Of a stretch of 64,000 nt of DNA, positions 8,752-17,184 are shown piece after piece. The translations under genes were made by a program, and so were the position numbers. The stretch is from Cyclobacterium sp. (GTDB taxonomy: Bacteria > Bacteroidota > Bacteroidia > Cytophagales > Cyclobacteriaceae). How positions within the stretch are numbered: position 1 is the stretch's first letter; the number at the start of each line of letters is the position of its first letter. The stretch is from positions 1-64,000 of the forward strand of contig NZ_JABURL010000111.1 in assembly GCF_014762705.1 (NCBI RefSeq), read 5' to 3'. The notes under the pieces were generated by a model. It was not told the DNA's origin and did no database searches. It worked only from the letters and a program-made list of their open reading frames with translations.

Positions 8752-8781
8752 TTTGAATTGATTCCTTTTTTAATTACTTTG
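8752..8781 (+). promoter_or_regulatory. candidate Bacteroidota-type promoter
   Basis: TTTG, an 18-nt gap, then TTACTTTG is close to the -33 TTTG / -7 TAnnTTTG consensus. It sits about 35 bp upstream of the ATG of the cytochrome/DUF1553 gene and just after the preceding terminator, as expected for a new transcription unit. Confidence 0.45.
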
Positions 8782-8814
8782 TTCTGAAAATGAAGGCTGC
8801 TGGCAAAATTGATT

Positions 8815-11631
8815 ATGCTCACCCAAAATAAAATAATAATTTACGCTTTTTCAGGCGTATTTCTTCTGGCTTTATTGGTATGGATACTTCGCATTGTTCC
8901 CCTGGAAAACAAACACCAGGTCATTCCCGCATTTGTGCTGGGTGAGCGGGTGGATTACAATCGGGACATCCGGCCCATAGTAAACAACAAGTGCATTGCC
9001 TGCCACGGAGGAGTCAAGAAGTCCGGAGGGTTTAGTTTATTATTTGAGGAGGAAGCCTTAGCTGTCAATGAATCCGGTGAGCGCGCAATTGTTCCAGGGA
9101 ATACCCGCAAAAGTGAATTGTTAAACAGGATCAGGCACCATGATCCGGAGTTGCGCATGCCCCTGGAGTCTGAGCCCCTTTCCGAAGAGGAAATTGCCTT
9201 GTTTACCAATTGGATCAATCAGGGAGCTGCCTGGGATGATCATTGGGCCTACAAAGCCCCAAAAGAAAAGGAAGTACCCAAAACCAAAGGCGAATGGGCC
9301 ATCACGGATATTGACAGGTTTGTACTGGATAAATTGAAGGAAAAAGGTTTGCAGCCCAATCCCCTTTCCGATCGCTACTCCCTGATACGCAGACTCAGCC
9401 TGGATCTGACAGGTCTTCCACCGGAGCTTGAAAAGGTGCAGGAATTTGTGGGGGATACATCAGAAAACGCCTATGAAAAATTGGTCGATCATTACCTGGC
9501 ATCACCTGCTTATGGAGAGAGGTGGGCGGCCATGTGGATGGATCTGGCCAGGTATGCAGACTCCAAAGGCTATGAAGCCGACCGGCCCCGGAAGATCTGG
9601 AAATACAGGGATTGGCTGATTAAGGCTTTTAATGATAATATGCCGTTTGATCGCTTTGTCACCGAACAACTGGCCGGGGATTTATTACCGGATCCTACGG
9701 ACGAGCAGTATATTGCCACTGCTTTTCACCGCAATACGATGAACAATGATGAGGGCGGTACCGATAATGAAGAGTTTCGTACTTCGGCAGTGCTTGACCG
9801 GGTAAATACCACCTGGACTGTTTTACAGGGAACCACTATGGAATGTGTACAGTGCCACAGTCATCCCTATGATCCTATCAGGCATGAAGATTACTACAGA
9901 AGCCTGGCTTTTTTCAATCAGACTGCCGATGCGGATATCCCCAGCGAAGCACCGGTGCTGATCAAATTTGACTCCCCGGAAGACCAGGAGAAGCTTGAAA
10001 GAATTCAAAGCTGGGTGAGAAACAGTTCAGGTGATACCAAAACAAAGAACGAAAAATATTTCACCCAATTGATCCGCCTGGGAGAGCCTAAAATTCATCC
10101 CCATTATTTTGAGCAGATGGATAAAGGAATACCGGTGAAAGGCACAGCAACTTTCAAAGTGGATCCGCTCATTTATTCTCTGACAAAAGCCCTGCCTTTT
10201 GCGGGTGAAGACCGGCTGATGTTTAAGGTTCGTGCCAGTGATAGTGGTGGAAAAATATCCTTTCGGTTGGACAGTCTCCAGGGAAGGGAAATAGGAACCT
10301 GGGATGTGCTAAGTAAAACCAAAACCAGGACCAATGAGGAGACAATGGAGGAAGAGTCTTATGCGGTGATGGAAGTGGTTTCTATACCGATAAGCCCGTT
10401 GCAGGGAAACCATGACCTATACCTGGTTTATGAAGGGGCAGAAGAAAAGGAGTTGACCTGTACTTTTGAGTGGGCGATGTTGCATCATTCCTTGCCTGGA
10501 AAAGAAAATCCGGGATATGAGGAGGTTGAAGAAGCCTTTTACGAATTATACAATTCCGAAAACGAGAAGGAAACTACGCCGGTCATGGTCTCCCTTCCGG
10601 ACCGCTACAAACGAGAAACACGCTTGTTTGAGAAGGGAAGCTGGATGGTGCCCGGAGAAAAGGTAACTGCGGGTGTTCCTGAAATATGGAATCCTTTCGA
10701 GGGTCAGTATGATCCTGACAGACTTGGATTCAGCCAATGGCTATTCAGTCCCGATAACCCACTAACCGCCAGGGTAATGGTCAATAGAATTTGGGAACAA
10801 TTGTTTGGCAGGGGCCTGGTTTCCTCACTGGAGGATTTTGGGTCCCAGGGCTTTGCCCCTACACATCCGGAATTATTGGATTGGTTGGCATTGAAATTCA
10901 TGCATGAAATGCAATGGGATATCAAAAAGCTGCTTAAGGAATGTGTCATGTCGGCCAGTTACAGGCAGTCTTCCCATTTCAGGGAAGAACTTAAAGAAGC
11001 GGACCCCTTGAATGAATGGCTGGCCAGGGGCCCGAGGCTGAGGCTTTCTGCCGAGCAGATCAGGGATCAGGCACTTGCCGTTTCGGGACTATTGAGTGAC
11101 AAAATGTATGGCCCCAGTGTAATGCCCGAACAGCCCGAAGGCATTTGGCAGGTGGTGTACAGTGGGGACCAATGGAAAACCAGCAAGGGAGAAGACAAGC
11201 ACAGACGGGCACTGTATACTTTTTGGAGAAGGACAAGCCCATATCCTTCGGTCATCGCCTTTGATGCCCCGAGCAGGGAGTTTTGCCTGCCTAAGAGAAT
11301 TGAGACCAATACGCCTTTACAGGCACTTGTGACATTGAATGACCCTGTTTATTTGGAGGCAGCCCTGGCTTTGGGAAGAAAAGTGCTGGATGTTTCTTCC
11401 GGGAATGAAAGGGAAAGACTTTCTTTGCTTTACAGCATGGCGGTCCGGAAAGGAATCAGTGATGAAAAGCTGGAGGATCTGGTATCCCTGCACCAGCAGA
11501 GCAAGGTGTACTTTGAAACACAACCTGAGGCGGTATGTCAATTGATAGGAGAAGAAAATGAAGCTTTGGCCATTTATACCGTACTGGCCAATGCAGTAAT
11601 GAATTTGGATGAATTCCTGATGAAGTCATGA
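8815..11631 (+). CDS. PSCyt1-DUF1549-DUF1553 'planctomycete cytochrome' protein
   Basis: ATG at 8815 is chosen over the in-frame TTG at 8809. One N-terminal membrane helix (IIIYAFSGVFLLALLVWIL) is followed by a PSCyt1-type haem domain, with CIACH at residues 60-64 and MPLESEPLSEEEIALFTNWINQGA at its end. DUF1549 follows (SLDLTGLPPE, AYGERWAAMWMDLARYADSKGYE), with a second haem-like motif CVQCH in its C-terminal part. A beta-rich insert comes next, and DUF1553 closes the protein (FSPDNPLTARVMVNRIWEQLFGRGLV, RRALYTFWRRTSPYPSVIAFDAPSRE). Such proteins are abundant in planctomycetes and polysaccharide-degrading Bacteroidota and are suspected of oxidising sugars or sulfated glycans; the reaction is not established. 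Its stop overlaps the DUF1501 start (ATGA). Confidence 0.88.
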   Translation: MLTQNKIIIYAFSGVFLLALLVWILRIVPLENKHQVIPAFVLGERVDYNRDIRPIVNNKCIACHGGVKKSGGFSLLFEEEALAVNESGERAIVPGNTRKSELLNRIRHHDPELRMPLESEPLSEEEIALFTNWINQGAAWDDHWAYKAPKEKEVPKTKGEWAITDIDRFVLDKLKEKGLQPNPLSDRYSLIRRLSLDLTGLPPELEKVQEFVGDTSENAYEKLVDHYLASPAYGERWAAMWMDLARYADSKGYEADRPRKIWKYRDWLIKAFNDNMPFDRFVTEQLAGDLLPDPTDEQYIATAFHRNTMNNDEGGTDNEEFRTSAVLDRVNTTWTVLQGTTMECVQCHSHPYDPIRHEDYYRSLAFFNQTADADIPSEAPVLIKFDSPEDQEKLERIQSWVRNSSGDTKTKNEKYFTQLIRLGEPKIHPHYFEQMDKGIPVKGTATFKVDPLIYSLTKALPFAGEDRLMFKVRASDSGGKISFRLDSLQGREIGTWDVLSKTKTRTNEETMEEESYAVMEVVSIPISPLQGNHDLYLVYEGAEEKELTCTFEWAMLHHSLPGKENPGYEEVEEAFYELYNSENEKETTPVMVSLPDRYKRETRLFEKGSWMVPGEKVTAGVPEIWNPFEGQYDPDRLGFSQWLFSPDNPLTARVMVNRIWEQLFGRGLVSSLEDFGSQGFAPTHPELLDWLALKFMHEMQWDIKKLLKECVMSASYRQSSHFREELKEADPLNEWLARGPRLRLSAEQIRDQALAVSGLLSDKMYGPSVMPEQPEGIWQVVYSGDQWKTSKGEDKHRRALYTFWRRTSPYPSVIAFDAPSREFCLPKRIETNTPLQALVTLNDPVYLEAALALGRKVLDVSSGNERERLSLLYSMAVRKGISDEKLEDLVSLHQQSKVYFETQPEAVCQLIGEENEALAIYTVLANAVMNLDEFLMKS

Positions 11632-13115
11632 GCAGAAGAATAAGTATTACCGAGGAACACCAATACAGGCACCTGCAAAGTCAAACCCGCAGGCATTTCC
11701 TGAAGCAATGTACCACAGGACTAGGTGCCCTGGCACTTGGAGGAATGGTGGGCTGCAACAATTCGGCTGGTCCGAAAGACATGCAGGGAAAGGTGGATGA
11801 ATTGCTCAGCCAGGTGCCTCACTTTGCCCCCAAGGCCAAGCGAATCATTTACCTTCACATGGCTGGGGCTCCTTCCCAATTGGAATTATTTGATTACAAG
11901 CCGGAATTGGCAAAACTGGATGGGCAGGACTGTCCACAATCTTTGCTGGAAGGTAAAAAGTTTGCATTTATCCAGGGTATACCCAAGATGCTGGGACCAC
12001 AGGCTCAATTTAGACCGAGAGGAAATTCCGGCATGGTGGTTTCGGATAATTTACCTCATTTTTCCAGCATTGTGGATGATGTGACCCTGATCAAAACCAT
12101 GCACACGGATGAGTTCAACCATGCTCCTGCACAATTGCTGCTGCAAACCGGCTCGCCCAGATTGGGCCGGCCCAGTATGGGGAGTTGGGTGACTTACGGT
12201 CTGGGTTCTGAAAATGAAGACTTGCCTGGATTTATGGTTTTGGTTTCCGGTGGGAATACACCTGATGCCGGGAAATCAGTTTGGGGAAGCGGCTTTTTGC
12301 CTTCGGTTTACCAGGGAGTGCAATGCCGGTCTGAGGGAGACCCGGTACTTTACGTTTCTAATCCATCAGGCATGGACGGAAGCCTACGGAAGCAGACCAT
12401 TGATGCCATCAACCGCATCAATGAAAAAGAATACAGTGAGTTCGGAGACCCCGAAACCCTTACCCGCATTTCCCAATACGAAATGGCCTACCGCATGCAG
12501 ACCTCCGTGCCTGATGTGATGGATATCAAAGAAGAGCCGGATTATATCCATGAAATGTACGGTACCGAGCCGGGAAAAACATCTTTTGCCAACAATTGTC
12601 TGCTGGCCAGAAGACTGGTAGAGAAAGGGGTGAGGTTTGTACAGTTGTTTGATTGGGGCTGGGACATGCATGGCGTGGCAGAAAGGGAATCCCTTGACGA
12701 GGGCCTTCCGATTAAATGTAAACCTGTGGACCAGGCCATGACGGCTTTGGTAAAGGATCTGAAGCAGCGGGGTTTGCTGGATGAAACGCTGGTGGTCTGG
12801 GGAGGAGAATTTGGCCGTACCCCCATGCAGGAAAACAGGGGAGGAAGAGAATGGCCTTTCAAGGGACGAGACCACCATACGGAGGCATTTCCGGTTTGGA
12901 TGGCAGGTGGAGGCGTAAAAGGTGGGTTTACACTTGGTGAAACCGATGAAATAGGTTATTATGGTATCGAAGATAAGGTGCATGTGCATGACTTGCAGGC
13001 CAGCATCTTGCATTTGATGGGAATGGATCATGAAAAGTTCACTTATTTTTCCCAGGGAAGGGATTTTAGGCTGACCGATGTGTCAGGAAAAGTTGTACAT
13101 AAAATTATCGCATAA
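11628..13115 (+). CDS. DUF1501 family exported protein
   Basis: A 495-aa protein with a Tat-type signal (TRRHFLKQCTTGLGALALGGMVGC) that also ends in a lipobox-like Cys. The DUF1501 fold, related to sulfatases and alkaline phosphatases, shows as IIYLHMAGAPSQLELFDYKPEL, MHTDEFNHAPAQLLLQTG, DETLVVWGGEFGRTPMQE, and GRDHHTEAFPVWMAGGGVKGG. DUF1501 genes are nearly always paired with DUF1549/DUF1553 genes, as here, with a 4-bp overlap. The family has no firmly assigned reaction. The His/Asp-rich motifs suggest a metal-dependent hydrolase-like site, which is inference. Confidence 0.88.
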   Translation: MSRRISITEEHQYRHLQSQTRRHFLKQCTTGLGALALGGMVGCNNSAGPKDMQGKVDELLSQVPHFAPKAKRIIYLHMAGAPSQLELFDYKPELAKLDGQDCPQSLLEGKKFAFIQGIPKMLGPQAQFRPRGNSGMVVSDNLPHFSSIVDDVTLIKTMHTDEFNHAPAQLLLQTGSPRLGRPSMGSWVTYGLGSENEDLPGFMVLVSGGNTPDAGKSVWGSGFLPSVYQGVQCRSEGDPVLYVSNPSGMDGSLRKQTIDAINRINEKEYSEFGDPETLTRISQYEMAYRMQTSVPDVMDIKEEPDYIHEMYGTEPGKTSFANNCLLARRLVEKGVRFVQLFDWGWDMHGVAERESLDEGLPIKCKPVDQAMTALVKDLKQRGLLDETLVVWGGEFGRTPMQENRGGREWPFKGRDHHTEAFPVWMAGGGVKGGFTLGETDEIGYYGIEDKVHVHDLQASILHLMGMDHEKFTYFSQGRDFRLTDVSGKVVHKIIA

Positions 13116-13120
13116 AATAA

Positions 13121-14572
13121 ATGGAGCAGTCCTCAGAAATCATCATCTTCTTCGGAAGATTTCATCCTTTGTTGTTACACCTACCCATTGGCTTTCTTGC
13201 CCTGGGCTTCCTCATGGAGTTATTATCCCGCAGGGAGAAGTTTGCTTATCTGAAACCGGCCATTGGCTTTGTACTGGGCTTGGGGGCTATTTCAGCCTTT
13301 GCCACTGCCATTTTGGGCCTGATGCTGGCCCAGGCGGGTGATTATGGAGAAGATTTGTTGTTTGTCCACCAGTGGGCAGGTATTCTTTTGGTGCTCTTTG
13401 CTTTTGGCACCTGGTGGCTTTACAGTCAAAAAGAGAAAAAAACCACCCTCAAATTGAAAAGGGCCTACCTGGGATCATTTTCCCTGATGATGGTATTTCT
13501 GGCAGTGGCCGGCCATTACGGAGGGTCCCTCACCCACGGGTCCAATTACCTGACCCAGTACCTGCCCAAGGGAATAAAAAAACTGGCGGGGATGTCCATA
13601 GAGGAAAAAGGCCCAAAGCTGATCGAAAACCTGGATGAGGCCGTGGTGTATACGGATATCATCCATCCAATTATGGAAATTCGTTGCAACTCCTGCCACA
13701 ATGCCGATAAGAAAAAGGGGGATCTGCAGATGCATACCCGGGAGGCGCTGTTGAAGGGGGGCGAAAACGGGGCCATCTTTGAACCGGGCAATGCTGCCGA
13801 AAGTGAAATGATCAAAAGGATACACCTGGACCAAAACCACGATGATCACATGCCGCCGAAAGGCAAGTCTCAATTGTCCGATGAGCAGGTGCTGCTATTT
13901 GAATGGTGGATCAATGAAGGAGCACCATTTGAAAAGAAGGTAGCCGAGCTGCAGGCCGATCAGGAGGTACAAAAGGTACTGCTTACCCTCACCGATCCCA
14001 ATGCCAATAAAACCGCTGTAGAAATTCTGCTGGCCGAAGGAACTACGGTTCCTGATGAGGAAAAATTAAATGCCTATGTGAAGGAAGGCATCGCCATCAA
14101 GCCCCTTTCCAACGATGCCAACTGGCTACAGGTTACCCTGTACAAAAAAGACCCTGTGGATGAGATTTTGAGCAGGCTGGCGGCAGATTTTCCGGAGCAG
14201 ATTACCTGGCTGGATGTCAAAGATACCCCATTAACGGATGAAGGGTTGGCTTCCGTTGGACAATTTAAAAACCTTACACGGCTGCGGGCGGAAAAGACGG
14301 AGATCACCGATGCCGGGCTGGCACATTTAAAGGATCTGGAATTTTTGGAATCCCTGAATATATATGGAACAGAGGTAAGCAATGAAGGCCTGGATCATTT
14401 GGCAGAATTGCCTAACCTGAAGCGGCTTTATGCCTGGGATACCCAAGTCAGCAAAGAAGGAGCTGCCAAACTTAAGGAGGGGGCCGCCCAGCTGGACATC
14501 AACCTGGGCTACGAAGTGGAGGTCATAGATTCCCTTACCGTTAAAGTCCTGCCGGTAGCCAATCAGGAGTAA
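13121..14572 (+). CDS. membrane cytochrome: DUF2231 + c-type haem domain + leucine-rich repeats
   Basis: A 483-aa protein with three parts. Residues 1-150 have about four membrane helices matching DUF2231 (FHPLLLHLPIGFLALGFLMELL and following). Residues 180-285 are a PSCyt1-like haem domain with CNSCH starting at Cys189 and a terminal HMPPKGKSQLSDEQVLLFEWWINEGAPF. Residues 350-460 are leucine-rich repeats of the bacterial type (LTDEGLASVGQFKNLTRLRAEKTEITDAGLAHLKDLEFLESL). It begins 5 bp after DUF1501, so the three genes form one operon. The membrane domain could link the surface DUF1553/DUF1501 proteins to the respiratory chain; that is inference. Confidence 0.85.
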   Translation: MEQSSEIIIFFGRFHPLLLHLPIGFLALGFLMELLSRREKFAYLKPAIGFVLGLGAISAFATAILGLMLAQAGDYGEDLLFVHQWAGILLVLFAFGTWWLYSQKEKKTTLKLKRAYLGSFSLMMVFLAVAGHYGGSLTHGSNYLTQYLPKGIKKLAGMSIEEKGPKLIENLDEAVVYTDIIHPIMEIRCNSCHNADKKKGDLQMHTREALLKGGENGAIFEPGNAAESEMIKRIHLDQNHDDHMPPKGKSQLSDEQVLLFEWWINEGAPFEKKVAELQADQEVQKVLLTLTDPNANKTAVEILLAEGTTVPDEEKLNAYVKEGIAIKPLSNDANWLQVTLYKKDPVDEILSRLAADFPEQITWLDVKDTPLTDEGLASVGQFKNLTRLRAEKTEITDAGLAHLKDLEFLESLNIYGTEVSNEGLDHLAELPNLKRLYAWDTQVSKEGAAKLKEGAAQLDINLGYEVEVIDSLTVKVLPVANQE

Positions 14573-14615
14573 AATTTAGCAGGTACGATCAGGTACGACG
14601 GGGAAATGGTCGTAG

Positions 14616-15410
14616 GCGTACCGATATGGGTTCAATGGGATGGAAGGGGATGATGAGGTAAATGGCCCCGGAAGGAGCTATACGACCGAGTTCAGGCAGT
14701 ATGATCCAGTCGTAGGAAGATGGTGGGGGGTTGATCCATTAGAAAATCATCAAAGGCAAATCGGAATGTCACCTTACTCTTCATTTTGGAATAATCCGAT
14801 TAAATGGAATGATCAGGATGGAAGATGTCCTTCTTGTGTTGGATTTTTTGTCGGTGTTGTAGTGGACTATGGACTTCAAGTAACAGAAAATATTTTATTA
14901 AATGATGGTAATGTTACTCTAGAAGCATTTACCAAAGTCAATGGAACCTCAATTGCAATGTCGGGTCTTGCAGGTGCCACAGGTGCTGGGCTTGCAACAA
15001 AGATTAAAAAAGCATCAACTCTTGTAAAACTTGGAGTGGAACTTTCATCTGATGGAGGTGCAAGTGCAATAAACCAATTTGTAAATGAGGGAGAAGTTGA
15101 TTTAGCAGATGTAGCCATTGATGCAGCAGCGGGACAGATTATTGGTAAAAGTGTCAGTAATTTTGTAAAAGGAAAAGTTCAGGGAACAGATGTAGGAAAT
15201 GCGTTAAAGAGAGATGCTGATAGAGCACAGAGAGTTGCTGCCCAACCTAAAAGAAGTCCTGACAGACAAAAAGCAAAACAACAAAAAGCTGATGAAGCCT
15301 TTGAGAGGTCTGATACCTATGGAGAATCCAGGGGTGCAGCAGCAGGTTCATCCAGTGCTGGAGCTGCTTCATATGTAGTACAAACAGTGAAAGAGGATGA
15401 AAATAAATAA
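14616..15410 (+). CDS. Rhs C-terminal tip without its Rhs shell (orphan Rhs-CT)
   Basis: The frame is open from just after a TAG at 14613 and encodes AYRYGFNGMEGDDEVNGPGRSYTTEFRQYDPVVGRWWGVDPLENHQRQIGMSPYSSFWNNPIKWNDQDGR, the conserved Rhs-associated core that ends an Rhs shell. About 190 variable residues follow. The large repeat-rich N-terminal shell is absent, so this is a displaced tip. The track start at 14640 (ATG) lies inside the core and is not a natural start. The variable part has a Gly/Ala-rich hydrophobic stretch (GTSIAMSGLAGATGAGLATKIKK) and a charged tail. I recognise no nuclease motif. DNA here is AT-richer than upstream. Its end overlaps the next gene by 14 bp. Confidence 0.75.
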   Translation, partial: AYRYGFNGMEGDDEVNGPGRSYTTEFRQYDPVVGRWWGVDPLENHQRQIGMSPYSSFWNNPIKWNDQDGRCPSCVGFFVGVVVDYGLQVTENILLNDGNVTLEAFTKVNGTSIAMSGLAGATGAGLATKIKKASTLVKLGVELSSDGGASAINQFVNEGEVDLADVAIDAAAGQIIGKSVSNFVKGKVQGTDVGNALKRDADRAQRVAAQPKRSPDRQKAKQQKADEAFERSDTYGESRGAAAGSSSAGAASYVVQTVKEDENK

Positions 15411-15777
15411 AAAACTCTTGGTAGATTTCGGCAAGAAAACTTTAATTCCTGTTTTTATTATTATCATTTTAGTTGTATTTGCATCAGGTAAATATGGGTT
15501 TACACCAGTCTTAATGGGGATAGGAATTTTTACATCAATAGTTTTATTTAATATTGTTGCTGTAAGAATATATCAAGAAATGTTTGTGTATTTCAAAAAA
15601 GGAAAATGGAATGAAGGGTTAGTTTTAACAACAACAATGTTGGGAATATTAATTGGAGTCCCTTTTGTATTTATTGTTTACTTAAATGATTCTTATTTAA
15701 TTTTAGGAACAGTAATTAGTGTCGGTGTTTTAGGGGTTTTGTTAGTTTATGATATAATTAGAAAGATATTCATATGA
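15397..15777 (+). CDS. four-helix membrane protein, candidate immunity protein
   Basis: A 126-aa protein that is almost entirely membrane helices (LIPVFIIIILVVFASG; FTPVLMGIGIFTSIVLFNIVAV; VLTTTMLGILIGVPFVFIVYL; LILGTVISVGVLGVLLVYDII) with short Lys-rich loops. It starts inside the end of the Rhs-CT ORF, the usual arrangement of a toxin tip and its immunity gene. The AT-rich codon use matches the tip and differs from the cytochrome operon. A membrane immunity protein would fit a toxin acting at the inner membrane. The pairing is inferred from position only. Confidence 0.55.
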   Translation: MKINKKLLVDFGKKTLIPVFIIIILVVFASGKYGFTPVLMGIGIFTSIVLFNIVAVRIYQEMFVYFKKGKWNEGLVLTTTMLGILIGVPFVFIVYLNDSYLILGTVISVGVLGVLLVYDIIRKIFI

Positions 15778-15787
15778 TTAAGGAGCA

Positions 15788-16017
15788 TACCGCTATGGGT
15801 TTAATGGTATGGAAGCCGATGAAGAGGTAAATGGCCCCGGCAGGAGCTACACGACAGAGTTCAGGCAGTATGACCCCGTCGTAGGATGATGGGGGGTGTG
15901 GATCCGTTGGCAACAGAGCGAATTTGGTTCTCGTAGTATAATTTTGTGCAAAACAACTCGATTCTAAGTGTCGATCCTGATGGGCCTATTGGTCTACCAT
16001 GGACTGTTACCGGCTGA
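15788..16017 (+). pseudogene. second, decayed Rhs core module
   Basis: The reading YRYGFNGMEADEEVNGPGRSYTTEFRQYDPVVG is nearly identical to the core at 14619-14715 and is then broken by TGA (15887). A shifted frame continues DPLATERIWFS, TAG (15934), YNFVQNNSILSVDPDGPIGLPW, which is the end of a normal Rhs core (YNYVQNNP..DPDG). A short variable tail follows before a stop at 16015. This is a dead Rhs tip cassette directly downstream of the candidate immunity gene. Confidence 0.8.
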
Positions 16018-16206
16018 ATTGGAGAACCTGAAAACCCCACGATGTAAACGTATACAGGGGAAGTGTTTACATCAGGGGAACGCACAAAATAAACAGTAGG
16101 GAATTACAGCTGAAGCCCGAAAAGATTATGGTTTTTCATGAGTACCCCATCCAAGCGGGAATATGAAGGAATACCAAATGAAACAGGTCAGAGAACTATT
16201 GTAGTT

Positions 16207-16548
16207 ATGAACTATCTGAAATACAAAGGTTATACGGGCAGCCTTGAGTATAGTCCCCAGGACAGTCTGCTCGATGGGAAAGTGGTGGGCATCAGGGGTC
16301 TGATCTACTACGAAGGAGAGAACGGAAAACATCTGGAAGAGGATTTTAAAGAAGCCGTTGATGCTAATCTGGCTGATTGTAAGAAAGGGGGGAAATCCCC
16401 TGAGAAGCCGTTTAAAGGAAGTTTCAATGTTAGGATACCGCCATCGTTGCACCAACGGGCTGCATTGCTGGCCATGGAGGGCAAGACCTCACTGAACAAC
16501 TTTGTGGCAGAAGCGATACGGTACAGAGTCGACAAAGAACCTACCTGA
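16207..16548 (+). CDS. HicB-family antitoxin, apparently without HicA
   Basis: The ATG at 16207 gives MNYLKYKGYTGSLEYSPQDSLLDGKVVGIRGLIYYEG, the standard HicB beginning. The first domain is the partial RNase-H-like HicB fold (..GKHLEEDFKEAVDANLADCKKGG). The C-terminal part (FNVRIPPSLHQRAALLAMEGKTSLNNFVAEAIRYRV) is a ribbon-helix-helix DNA-binding domain. HicB normally neutralises the HicA RNase, but no small dsRBD-like HicA ORF is visible on either side, so this is an orphan or a solitary regulator. It sits between Rhs debris and a broken toxin-antitoxin pair. Confidence 0.85.
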   Translation: MNYLKYKGYTGSLEYSPQDSLLDGKVVGIRGLIYYEGENGKHLEEDFKEAVDANLADCKKGGKSPEKPFKGSFNVRIPPSLHQRAALLAMEGKTSLNNFVAEAIRYRVDKEPT

Positions 16549-16592
16549 TTCATTTAATTTTGCAGGAATGCATGTATTTGGAGGAAACTTGA

Positions 16593-16799
16593 GTTCTTTT
16601 TCTATTTATCTCCTATGATGAGGGTGTTTTAAACGCCGTCAAATCACTTTTGAACATTGAGGACGAGGTGGATTTTTGGGAAGGGTTAAATGCGGAAGAC
16701 CGGGCAGCCATTGGTGAGGGTCTGGAGCAGTTGGATAAAGGACAACAAGTGTCCCATGAATCGGTCCGTGAGGAAATCAAAAACCGGTTCAATTTTTAG
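16593..16799 (+). pseudogene. truncated ParE-partner antitoxin
   Basis: The open frame reads SYDEGVLNAVKSLLNIEDEVDFWEGLNAEDRAAIGEGLEQLDKGQQVSHESVREEIKNRF before its stop. This is the body and tail of the common Bacteroidota antitoxin family (DFW..L....AAIEEGL..L..G). No start codon is in frame: a TGA precedes at 16590, so the N-terminal ~15 residues are lost or frameshifted. It is followed by a ParE-like remnant. Confidence 0.65.
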
Positions 16800-16810
16800 G
16801 TTTGGCGTTG

Positions 16811-16876
16811 GTGATCCGCTATTCTCGTCGTGCAAGGCATGAGTAAATAGAATTGTTGAAATATCATCCGTTGAGA
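16811..16876 (+). pseudogene. ParE-like toxin N-terminal remnant
   Basis: GTG at 16811 starts VIRYSRRARHE, then TAA, then IELLKYHPLR and a stop. The first block matches the N-terminal strand and helix of ParE toxins (xIxYSkrAxxEL). It lies 11 bp after the broken antitoxin, in toxin position. Very short, so the call leans on context. Confidence 0.4.
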
Positions 16877-16933
16877 TGAAACCCACAAATCCCAAAAAAA
16901 CGTTAACTTTATGAGGACAATACATAAAGAGGA

Positions 16934-17179
16934 ATGGACATTAAAGCAGAAAAACTAAACCTGATAGAACAGCTGGCAAGACTGGAAGATATAAAGATAA
17001 TCCAGCAGATCAAAGATTTATTGAGTTCCCAGAAAGAACCAATAGCCGGTTATAAACCGGATGGAGGCCCCATTACCAAGTCAGAATTGATAGCAAGGGC
17101 GAGGGACGCAAATAAAGCTATCAAAGAAGGAAGGGTGACCAGTATTGAGGATCTGGAAAAAGAATCGGAAAACTGGTAG
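16934..17179 (+). CDS. antitoxin of a RelE/ParE toxin-antitoxin pair
   Basis: An 81-aa charged protein: an N-terminal helix (KAEKLNLIEQLARLEDIKIIQQIKDLL) and a C-terminal part that should wrap the toxin (ITKSELIARARDANKAIKEGRVTSIEDLEKESENW). This is the usual shape of antitoxins partnered with RelE/ParE toxins in Bacteroidota. It starts after the degenerate pair and ends 5 bp before the toxin gene. It probably autorepresses the operon, but no clear palindrome was identified. Confidence 0.8.
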   Translation: MDIKAEKLNLIEQLARLEDIKIIQQIKDLLSSQKEPIAGYKPDGGPITKSELIARARDANKAIKEGRVTSIEDLEKESENW

Positions 17180-17184
17180 GCAGA

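Noticed and set aside
12384-13031. 215-codon minus-strand ORF
   Set aside because: Antisense shadow of the DUF1501 gene with no recognisable motif.
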